Shown in pieces: positions 36,150 to 46,356 of a DNA stretch of 64,000 nucleotides (the stretch's first letter is position 1; every line of letters starts with the position of its first letter). The stretch is from Azolla pinnata. Its lineage: Eukaryota; Streptophyta; Polypodiopsida; Salviniales; Salviniaceae. The stretch is from assembly GCA_037176905.1 (NCBI GenBank), contig JBBBWG010004780.1, forward strand, positions 25,345 through 89,344, in the 5' to 3' direction. Position numbers and translations under genes: made by a program. Under the pieces are notes generated by a model that was given only the letters and a program-made list of their open reading frames with translations, searched no databases and was not told where the DNA came from.

Positions 36150-36780
36150 CATGTGGCCACTTCTGTTCATAGATAGATAGATCTCTGCACTTGGAGCTGG
36201 AGGAGCAGGAGCAGGAGCAGGAGCAGGGGGCAGGAGCAGGGTTCTCTGGCTCAAGAACTGCCATAGCTACAAGAACCTTTCGTTTGGGCACTTTTGTTCA
36301 TAGATAGATAGATAGATAGATCTCTGCAGAGGCCAGGTGCTTGGAGCTGGAGGAGCAGGAGCAGGGTTCTGTGGCTCAAGAACTGTCATAGCTCAAGAAC
36401 CTTTCATTTGGGCACTTTTGTTCATAGATAGATTGATAGATCTCTGCAGAGGCCAGGTGCTTGGAGCTGGAGGAGCAGGAGCAGGAGCAGGGGCAGGAGC
36501 AAGGTTCTGTGGCCCAAGAACTGCCATAGCTCAAGAACCTTTCATTTGGGCACTTTTGTTCATAGATAGATAGATATATCTCTGCAGAGGCCAGGTGCTT
36601 GGAGCTGGAGGAGCAGGAGCAAGAAGAGAAGGAGGGTTGTTCGGCTCAAGAACTGCCATAGCTACAAGAACCTTTCAGGTGGGCACTTTTTGCTCATAGA
36701 CAGATAGAAAGATAGATCTCTGCAGAGGCCAGGTGCTTGGAGCAGGAGGAGCAGGAGCAAGAAGAGAGAAAGGAGGCTTG
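36150..36780 (+). repeat. Five tandem 120-135 bp repeats upstream of the dehydrogenase-like gene
   Basis: The units begin near 36150, 36285, 36408, 36545 and 36677. Each has GGGCACTTTTGTTCATAGAT, then a GATA run, TCTCTGCAGAGGCCAGGTGC, TTGGAGCTGGAGGAGCAGGA, and (except the last) GGCTCAAGAACTGCCATAGC. The GGAGCAGGAGCA tract varies in length. The last copy runs into the start-codon context at 36789. Open frames in the units vary and are not genes. The repeats presumably contain the proximal promoter and 5' UTR. Confidence 0.9.
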
Positions 36781-36788
36781 CTCTGGCG

Positions 36789-37790
36789 ATGGCTGCTTCT
36801 CGTTTTCTTCTCTCCAACCTGAGGGTAGGATGGATAGGCACAGGTCTCATGGGCCTGCCCATGTGCTCCAACCTCCTCTTGAAGCATGGATCTCCTCAGC
36901 ATCAGAATCAGCATCAGCATCAGCATCAGGAAGAGGATTTGCGGGAAAAGCCAGGGCAAGAAGCGCCCCTGAAGCTGACAGTCTACAACAGGACAGCGGC
37001 CAAAGCCCAGCCCTTGATCGAGCTCGGGGCTATGGCGGCAGAGTCTCCTCTTGCAGTCGCCCAGCAGAGCGATGTCGTCTTCACCATGCTCACCTCTGCA
37101 GCAGATGTGAGGGAGGTTCTCCTGGGCCCTTCTGGGGTCTTGTCAGGCCTTCAGCCTGGCTCCTTCATCGTCGATTGCACCAGCAGCGAGCCAGGCCTCG
37201 CTCGAGAGCTCTACTCCATAGCCATGGCCAAAGGGATCCATGCCATCGATGCCCCCGTCTCCGGCGGAGATGTCGGAGCTCGCAATGGCACCTTATCCTT
37301 CTTCGCCGGCGGAGATGAAGATGCTGTGGAGCACCTCAGGCCCCTCTTCTCCTCCATGGGGAAGCTCACCTACATGGGCCCTTCTGGCTCGGGCCAGACC
37401 TGCAAGCTTGCTAACCAGATCACAGTTGCTGCCAATTGCGCGGGCCTCGCCGAAGGCCTCCTCTATGCCCATCGATCGGGGCTCGATCCTCGAGCTTTCC
37501 TTCGCGCTGTATCTGGCGGTGCTGCTGGATCCAAGGTCATGGAGATCTTCGGCCCCCAGATGCTCGCGATGGACTTCACTCCCGGTGGATTCGCTGAGAA
37601 TATGGTCAAGGACCTCGGTACTGCTATCAAGGAAGGCCAGGCCATGGGATCTTGCTTCCCTGGCTTGGCCTCGACTCAGCAGCTCTTCCTCTCGCTTGTC
37701 GCGCATGGAGATGGCCGCCTCGGCTGCCAAGCTGCGCTCCGCAGCCTTCAGCGCCTCAACAACTTGATGGGTGCTTCGGACAAGCCTTGA
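36789..37790 (+). CDS. 3-hydroxyisobutyrate dehydrogenase-like protein, intronless
   Basis: Members of the beta-hydroxyacid dehydrogenase family oxidise small beta-hydroxyacids (3-hydroxyisobutyrate in valine breakdown, or glyoxylate-type substrates) with NAD(P). The single 333-residue exon starts at ATG 36789 and ends at TGA. The Rossmann motif is VGWIGTGLMGLPM (13-25). The substrate motif is DAPVSGGDVGARNG (154-167). The catalytic lysine is K206 in GQTCKLANQ, with N209. The C-terminal helical domain is complete. A low-complexity His/Gln stretch (QHQNQHQHQHQ, about 37-47) is inserted between the first two beta strands. The gene is clearly GC-richer than its neighbours and lacks introns; the related Arabidopsis genes, as I recall, are also intronless. 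No clear mitochondrial targeting peptide precedes the Rossmann motif, so the substrate and compartment are open. Confidence 0.93.
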   Translation: MAASRFLLSNLRVGWIGTGLMGLPMCSNLLLKHGSPQHQNQHQHQHQEEDLREKPGQEAPLKLTVYNRTAAKAQPLIELGAMAAESPLAVAQQSDVVFTMLTSAADVREVLLGPSGVLSGLQPGSFIVDCTSSEPGLARELYSIAMAKGIHAIDAPVSGGDVGARNGTLSFFAGGDEDAVEHLRPLFSSMGKLTYMGPSGSGQTCKLANQITVAANCAGLAEGLLYAHRSGLDPRAFLRAVSGGAAGSKVMEIFGPQMLAMDFTPGGFAENMVKDLGTAIKEGQAMGSCFPGLASTQQLFLSLVAHGDGRLGCQAALRSLQRLNNLMGASDKP

Positions 37791-40752
37791 CGTGTGTGTG
37801 AGTGTGTGTATTGTTTGGAAAAATCTCCAACTGTATGCTTCTTCTTCGATCGCCTAAGGTATGCCCCTGCGAACGATATTTCAATATTTCTGTTGGAGAG
37901 AATCGTTTTGTATGGGTTTAGATGGGATCTCAGTGATTTTTTTCAACATCATGGGATAGGTGATATTTTGCTAGGTATCTTTTATATGCAAAAAAGCTCC
38001 CAATGCCGTCGAAGGCTTCTGCTTCATGTAACTGGGGTGCGATATTTTTTCTTTCCAGACAGTTCCTTCTTTCTTTTCTCAGAAGTACATAACTAACCTG
38101 ATGTGAGAATTGGTGTCGGGAAAAACTGACTTAAGACCATCTTGTTGAACTTCCTGAAGGAGTTAAAGTGCTGGGCTAATCACCGATTCTCTGCAGTCTA
38201 GGGTTTAGGGTTTAGGGTTTAGGGTTTAGGGTTATTCTTCTGCCAACATCTCACCACCTTTATGATTTGACACACCAACCTTTTCCCGTACCAGAGGGTT
38301 GCGATTCATACACCCTCGAAAATGTGTGCAAGAACTTTTTGAAGCTACACTATATTTATTATGAGGAAATGGGGTCCCTTAAGAATCACTGTGTGGAAAA
38401 TTGAAGACATGTGCATTTACAATGAAAAACAGCAAAAGTCAATAAGATTAGAATCAGGTTCATATAATAATTTGGAATTATCAGAGCTGTGGCCTGGGGC
38501 AGATTGGAATCTGATTAAGCTGGATCAGCTTGGCTCGGCTCACTTCAGCTATGCTCCAATCTTAAGTGGCTTTCGAAGATTGAGTGGCTTCAGTTGTTAT
38601 GTATATCAATCTTTCTATATTATTAGCTTAATCTTAAGTGGCCCAGATTCAATCAAGCTCAGAGCTAGATGGCTCCAAGCAGTTCAAGTCCGAGCTTGAT
38701 TGTCTTTTACTCTGCTGGAACTAAGCTGCTTGGCTTGAGCCGTTCCAAGTCTATTACTGGCAGCTAAATAATGTCAAAGGATGTCGCAACTGCAACCCAA
38801 ACAGTCATGTATTCATTCATCTTCTTCAGTGTTCCCCTTTGAGGAAACTAACTTTTTTATCTTTGGTGAAATTTGTGAGTAAAGAAAAAGGTTATATGGG
38901 TACACTCTTGATTAAAGCCTGAACCATGAGTATATACAAATCTTCATGTAAGAATTCCATTCAGAAAAAAAATCATGTAATAAATACTATGAACATCTGA
39001 TTTCCAAGGAATAAGAATTGTAAAGATTATTTTTGTCTCTGCCATCGCTATTCACGTCCTGAATTGTATGCATTCCATCGTTCTTTCACTAAATTTAATT
39101 TGTAATGCAGTGAATAGTGATACCTATGCATTCACGTCCTGCATTCCGTATTAAATTCCATGTATAAAGTTACAGGAGTTTTACCTCTTCACCCAGTTGT
39201 AGTGTTAGTATTTTGGACATCTTGGTTTCATTGTTAAGTTTTTTTGTGCATGCATTTGTTCGCTGTGGGGGCTCCCTATTTCATAGCTTGGCCAAGACTT
39301 AGAGGTGATCCATCATACGTTTTTCTTGAACATGGTTTCTTTTTGAAGCTCATTATCTTCGTTTTGGGTTGTCTCCCTGAAGAAGATATTTCCTAAACTC
39401 TTGTTAAACATGATTAAGTGTCCTAGTCTTTTGAGAAATACTCTTGTTTTAAAGGGCCTCGACTATATATTCCTTGGTGTTGGCCAAGACTAACCAGCTT
39501 GGCAAAAGTACTATTGACATCCTCAGGTTATTGCTCTTATGCTTTTTACACCTAAATGATTTGTCATTTGGTGATTATTTCGTGTAAATTGATAACTAAG
39601 GTAAAGTGTTTGTCAGGAAAGAAAATATTGTTAAGTAGTTGAAATCGAATCTTTATCTTCATCTATATTAGCTGATTTGTCTCCAGCCTTAATTCTTATC
39701 ATCTGATGCGTAAACGATCTGCTAAAGAAATCCTCAAGAATGTCAACTCAGGTTTGAAACAAAACTTTAGAGGTAGTATTGGCAACTTCACGATGTTATG
39801 GAGGCTCCAATTTTAAGGTGCCACTTTTGAAGTATTCACGCAACTTTAGAGGTGAAATTTCAACAATGAATAGTGATTAGCAGCTATACATAATGTCAAA
39901 GGCATCCACTTACACTATCCACATTGCTGTTTGGAGCAAATTGTGGGTGAAGCCACATGGCCAAGACTCTGAAGACACAAACACTTTATGATAAAGCTTT
40001 GTGATTTGCCCTTCGAATTTTTCAGTTCTTCTGAAACTATCCTTTCTGTAGTTAACGCAAGGCAGGGGAGATGTTTAGTGTAGAAACTTCTTGATCAGAT
40101 GTACTTTTGTGTGCAGAGTTGCAACAGTTTGGATATTATGACAGTAAAAGCCTTCGTATCTGACAACTTCTTGCAATGACAGTAATTAATAGATTTGGCA
40201 TCCCAAAGTTTTGCACACTTGGATGCGTCTTGATAATTTGTCTCTGCCTTTGTTAGAATGCTATGTGAAGTTATGCTCTCAAAAGCAAGTCTAGAGAATG
40301 TCAGAATATATATCACACTTTCAAATTCTCTATGAATGAGGTGGCTTGAGCCCCAAGGTAACAAAGAAACATCATGTTCATATCTCAGATATGTTAAACC
40401 GATATATCTTGATCATGTCTCTTTGTTTACTATGTTCATAAACTTACATTGTCTGTTCATTTGAATAACTATCAGTCCTAGTCTGTGAAACCTTTATTTT
40501 GCACATGATCTGAATGCAGAACTTTGTTAGAAAAACCAGGTGGTTGTATTCTCATATGTTTTGATAAGGCGTATTTGTGCAAGCACGATGCTTTTTGCTA
40601 GTCATAGGAAAAACTGCAAAATATGTATCCAGGATCCAGATGCATTTTGTTATTCATCAGGAACCCTTTTGGGCATGAGAGTGAGTTCATTGGGAGAGAG
40701 AGAGAGAGAAATATATGAGCTTAGTGCTGGACTTCTTTTGATGCACTGAAAA
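37791..40752. other. Intergenic
   Basis: No gene was recognised. The first part is 3' flank of the dehydrogenase-like gene, with GT-rich sequence. A short telomere-type run lies at 38199-38233. Open frames such as 38361-38699 and 40095-40364 (minus) have no family resemblance. Confidence 0.45.
38199..38233. repeat. Short interstitial telomere repeat
   Basis: Five perfect head-to-tail copies of TAGGGTT lie in an otherwise unremarkable intergenic stretch, distinct in style from the derived array at 9573-11110. Confidence 0.9.
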
Positions 40753-41022
40753 GAGCTAACTAATCATAAAAAAGCAGATAATTACACTTCCAATAATGGA
40801 CAAGAGAAGGGTACATGAAGGTTGGAGCTAACTAATCATAAAAAAGCAGAGAGTTACACTTTCAATAATGGAAAAGAGAAGGGTACATGAAGCTTGGAGC
40901 TAGCTAATCATAAAAAAGCACAGAGTATTACACTTTCAATAATGGAAAAGAGAAGGGTACATGAAGCTTGGAGCTAACTAATCATAAAAAAGCAGATAAT
41001 TACACTTTCAATAATGGAAAAG
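40753..41022. repeat. Four tandem copies of a 72-74 bp unit
   Basis: Copies start at 40753, 40825, 40897 and 40971; the last is truncated. Each reads GAGCTAACTAATCATAAAAA, AGCAGA, then TTACACTTTCAATAATGGAA and AAGAGAAGGGTACATGAAG. Identity is high, so the expansion is probably recent. Confidence 0.92.
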
Positions 41023-44000
41023 GTTGATGCAAAAACATCCTTTTTTTCTCCTTTCTTTTCCATACATTCTGGAAGGTTTGACAGATGAGATTTTGATGTT
41101 TCTTGAGAAGGCCAATCTGGTTAGATGCTAATGCTGTCACAAGGCTGTTTCTGCAACATTTATTTCAGTTTTTTTCGGCATCCAAGCTGGTCTCAAGCTT
41201 GAAGTAATGAGGTCCATAAAAGCAACTCAATACAATTGTTGTGTAAGATCTATCTGTTTGTAGATATACAGACCAACTGAAGTACTCGGATTTTATATCA
41301 CTACAAGAAAAACAACAGAAAGTGCCCATTTGGATGAAGGTCTCATATGTAGCTTGCGAATCGAGTTATCTCGCTTGCGAGGTCCAATAATAACAGTTAA
41401 TGTTGATCAAGTTTATGTTGCGAGTTTCGAACCTTTGACCTTTGGTAGTGGGCAGAAGAGTAGTTTAAGCAAAAGAGGAAAGCAAAGCTCACTCACAAGA
41501 TTCGGCTCTTTGCTTTGAAAGCTTTTTTACGATTAAACGATTGCGAGTGGGCATAATGTGGATGGAGATCGTATTAGAAGATGGCGATCGGTATTTTGTA
41601 GATCTACATCTGTGTATATGCACGTATACATACAAAAATGGATCGAATCGGTTATAAAACATGACGCAATTGAGGTAATTTTGATGGTCGAGGTTTTTTA
41701 ACAGTTATAATTGGAGGGATAATTATCATGGTTCAATCATAGAAGTTTTTGCGTTAATCTTCGCCTTAATCTTCGAGAAAGTTGGTCCACAGCTAGAGAT
41801 TTTTGCCCTAATCTCTGCCTTAATATTCGAGACAACAGTACAAGGTTGTTCCCAAAGTTAGAGAAATTCGCCCTAATCTTTGCCTTAATCTTTGAGACAA
41901 TAATCTTCGAGAGGTTAGCGCCTAATCTTGTTCACAGTTAGCGAAGCCTCTCTTTTTTTTTTTTATAATAAGTTTTCTGACCTAATCATCAGACAAGCTA
42001 ATCTGTCGAGCTCTTTCGTGAGTGGCCCGAATCCATTGCATCTGACTTTGGCAGCTTTCGTCCCCACGCACGTGTTTCTAATCGCCAGTGTCAACAGTCT
42101 GTGTGTCTGAATATATATATACGATGAAGGGCCAGATTCTGTAAAAGACATGGCCCAGAGTGGAACAGTGTGAAACCATGTCTGATGGAGGTTGAAAGAT
42201 GCAGGCGATCACGAAGTAGATGTTCGTTCGTTCGAAACCAACAATAAGATTGAATGGTTTTTTTTTTTTTTCTTCTTCTTATTCTGAAAAACATCTGTCG
42301 AAATGATCGCGATTAAGAAGGCTGTGACGGAATCATCGAAGCGCGTGATGATTGGATTAGATTGTGATCAGATTAGATAATGATCGGATTAGATAGTGAT
42401 CGGATTAAACTAAGATGGCGAAAGATGATCTTCCGAGGGCCGCCGATGGTTGTTGAAGTAGTCTGTCGCGGGCGCGAAAAGGATTACAAAAAACAAAAAC
42501 TTCTGAGGTCCATTATTGGTGGTGGGTTGTTCCATTTGTACATGCATACATACGCTTATGTTGTTAAAATACCCGTATTTTATAAATAAGATACATGTTT
42601 AGAATAATCAGACATATTCTGCACGTATCTGACGCTTTGGAGTTTTGTCAGTTTCTAAGCCAAATTTATAAATATCAAACAGTTTCTTTTTTTTAATTCT
42701 AGTTTCCGACATTTTAATCTTTTATAAATTTGCCAGGAAATGGAATATAAAAAAATTTAGTGTATGCAAGTTCAATTAGTTGTAATCTTGTGTAGTTATT
42801 TAACGCACTTTAACGCATTTAACCTGTATTTAACAACTATATGTTAAATCCTTTTAACATATAGCATGAATTCTGAGTATTTATAATTCCGTTATTAAAT
42901 ACTTTCGGAATACGCAGCACAGATCTTTGTATGCGTATGGTATGCGACGTATGTAACAACATTGGCATGCATGCATGCATATGTATGTATGTATGTATGG
43001 ATGGATGGATGGATGGAATGGATGCATGAATACTTGTATGTTTGTGTGATGTATATGCTGAAATTGAGGCGTAGAATCGATGAACGAGGGCACGATGATA
43101 CCTCTCAAGGAGTCGCGACAAAAGAAGATGGTGCCCTGATTCAGAACTGGGGTGGGGGGGAAAAAAAATGCAGACAATGTGTGGCCAAGGGCTAGAGCAG
43201 GGTGACATTGCTTGACAGATCTGTCGGATTCCCCAAGACCATCTATGCCAATTCTAATAAATTTTGTATATATACTAATTTGATCTGATCTGGTCTGGTC
43301 TGGTTTGATTAGATCCGATCAGATTTGCAGAGCAGCAGACGCATCCATCCATACATCCATGCATGCATGAACATGCATTCATGCATGCCCACTCGACACC
43401 TGGCAAACCGCTCCACATGCATGCATACATCCTGATCGCAATACTTTTCGTTGTTTACAGTTTGACTGATCGATCGATCGATCAATTGATCACGCCTTGC
43501 CTCTGAACCCCGCTTTTCCTCCCCAGTTCGTGGGAGGTGGACATAGCGCCCCCAACTCCTTGCTTTTTGCTTATCATCATCATCATCATCATCATCATCA
43601 CTTGTCTTGAGTCATTTGGTGAGCATCGGCGTATAATCCCGTATGCATGTATAGAATACACATACGATATAAGATGCTTCGTATATATATGCATATGCTT
43701 TGCTTCCCTGTTCATTTCATTTCTTAACAGGGACCATGTTTCTCGGAGCTAACCACTCGCCTTTTAATGTTAATCTTCTCGCACTCCGAAGCCTGCGTGC
43801 TGTTGCGGGGGAATCGTTTTTTTTTTGCAGATGATCGCGCCCACACCTCACTGTCTGTTTGACAACAGACAGAGAAGGATTGATTCCCTGCTTTGTTTTT
43901 CACAGAATGAGCCAATAGCTCATGCATGCAACAAACAAGAGACAGAGACAGATCACCCAATCAGGAGGAGGAAGAGGAGGAGTTGCTTTGTTGAGCCCCT

Positions 44001-46356
44001 GATCATCTATTAGGTTTGGAGAAAATTGGTAGTCGAGGGGAAACAATCTCATATGCTAGCAACTGAGCTGGTTTAGAGCAGCTGTTCGGACACAGTCAGG
44101 CTAACTGCAAGTATGTATTGCTCGATATGCCAGGGAGCAGGGCAATGTTCGGGTGGGCCCAGATATGCCCGAGATCTGTGCAAAAGAGCGTTGTGGAACA
44201 TGAAGTAAAGGGAGGTCGGATACGGAAACTGGTATAGCTCACAGTACATTCCAACAGAAACCAGGAAAAGGAAGGCGACAGAGCTCGGATATGGAAACTG
44301 GTATGGGTTGCAATGCGTTCGAGTAGAAGCCAGAAGAATCATAGTATAGTCGAGTAGAAGTCGGAACATGATGCAAGGAAGGCGACGAAGCTCAAATATA
44401 GAAATTGGTATAGTTCAAAGTATAAAGCCAAAAGAATCACGGTACATTCTAGCTGAAGCCAGAAGAATCACAATACATTCTAGCTGAAGCCAAAAGAATC
44501 GCAATACATTCTAGCTAGAGCTAGAAGAATCACAGTATATTCTAGCTGAAGAAGCCAAACGAGAAGAAGAAGAAGCAGAAGAAAGAGGTGTGTTCATGTT
44601 CACAACCATGGGCAGAGATAATTTGTTATTTTGTGGAGAAAGTATGGATACAACATAGTAAAACAAAAATTACAACTTCATGGTGGCATGTTATTAATAA
44701 CATTCGATCATTACATGTTCAGTATCTACTATTGTTCAATATTTAGTGGTTTCTTGGCAAAAAAGTTTGAAGTTGTTTAATTGGAAACCACCTGAATGTA
44801 GAAAAGATTGCAACTCTTTGTTAGCAGAGATTATAAAATCTTGAAGATTATTATAATGGGATTGAAAATATAGTTTGAAGTCAAAGTTTAATAGAATGAC
44901 AAACCTAGGTTTGGTAACTGTGGAGGCAGATAATGGCTTTTCGAACTGTGAGAAATAAATTTCATTTACCTCCTAAATATGGTTAGATTTGGCAATCAAC
45001 ATTATAATTGTCTATTTTATCATCACTGCTTCCGAGGAATTGTGGAAAGATTGATTTTTNNNNNNNNNNNNNNNNNNNNNNNNNNNNNNNNNNNNNNNNN
45101 NNNNNNNNNNNNNNNNNNNNNNNNNNNNNNNNNNNNNNNNNNNNNNNNNNNNNNNNNNNTTAGATTTGGCAATCAACATTATAATTGTCTATTTTATCAT
45201 CACTGCTTCCGAGGAATTGTGGAAAGATTGATTTTTGTTTGTAACAAGAAATCATTATTTACAATGAACACTAATGATGTTTACAATAAGCTAGTTGACG
45301 ATAGAGTTTGAGTATAGAACAAGGTTTTGGATACATGATACATTATCCGTGGAAGTGAATGGTGTTCTAGAGTTTTAGATGCATGATTAAAGTCTTATAT
45401 TCTTTTCAGTGTAAAGATATTTCTTTGGCATGTTATGGCTGGTGGGTTGCTGTTGGATATGACTTTAAAATAAAGATACATTTCTAGTGGTACATATGTC
45501 TTTTGTACGACGATTAGTGAAGATTCTCGCCACAAGTTCATATCTTGCCATATTACTAGGTGTATATATGGATAATTATATCCCAATGGTGGGGGTCATT
45601 AATTGGAAATGTTTTGTCACGTTTTCAAAGGATTTTCATTGAAAGCGATACAGTTTTACCATCACCCAGCGCGCAAGTTTGTGTTTGATTATCTCAAGTA
45701 CTTGAGCTATGTTTTTTAACTTGCGGAATGGTTTCTTATTTGATGGGCTTTTTGGAGTGTCTAGTCTCAACATATACGCAATATAAGAGGAAAGTTGATT
45801 CCGGCAGTTTTCACAGTTATGTTGTATGGGAGAACTTTGTCCCCATTATATGAGTCAGATTTATGTCATTTCGTATTGCGCTGCTTAGAAGGTTTGCACT
45901 TGCCACATCGCTACTTTTGAGGTAGTTTTGATAGTAAGGTTTTTCATGTATTGTCATGTTGTTTTAATATAAATATACAGTTACAAAAACAAGAAGAAGA
46001 AGAAGAAGAAGAAAGAGGGGCATTTTATGGAATTAGGCAAAAGTATCTGACCGTATACGGGTAATCAAATACGAATACGTATACCGTTGCGTATACTGCT
46101 CGGTCTTATACGCGTACACATACGCCTTCTCTCTCGCGCTTTCTTCTCTGAACCTTCTGCTGCAGCTTCCATGGTGGACCTCCATTTCCTACCCGCCTCT
46201 TCACCGTAGTCTCTGAAGATCATCATCTCCATACTTAATTCGTTCCTTCTTCTCCGGTAAAGCTTCATCCCTTCCTCCGTCCTCGCCCCCTCCCCTCCCT
46301 TCCCTCTCCTCCCCATCTGATTTGTTCGATCTCTCTGCTGCCATATTTCTGCCAGT
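41023..46356. other. Gene-poor intergenic region
   Basis: No gene was recognised. Minor structure: a CCTTAATCTTCGAGA-type repeat at 41755-41930; GATTAGATAGTGATCGG repeats at 42349-42410; GTAT/GGAT microsatellites at 42975-43025; (ATC)n at 43574-43601; a roughly 30-bp repeat with AATACATTCTAGCTGAAGCC at 44430-44545; (GAA)n at 44560-44580 and 45994-46014; a 100-N gap at 45060. Short open frames, for example around 45240-45311, have no family resemblance. Confidence 0.5.
44983..45236. other. Gap (45060-45159) flanked by identical 77-bp copies
   Basis: The 77 bp at 44983-45059, ending GGAAAGATTGATTTTT, are repeated exactly at 45160-45236, on the two sides of 100 N. This is the pattern left when two overlapping contigs are joined without merging their shared end. 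Confidence 0.9.

Noticed and set aside
37240-37767. Second plus-strand frame and minus-strand frames inside the dehydrogenase-like gene
   Set aside because: High GC keeps several frames open; only the 36789 frame has family motifs.
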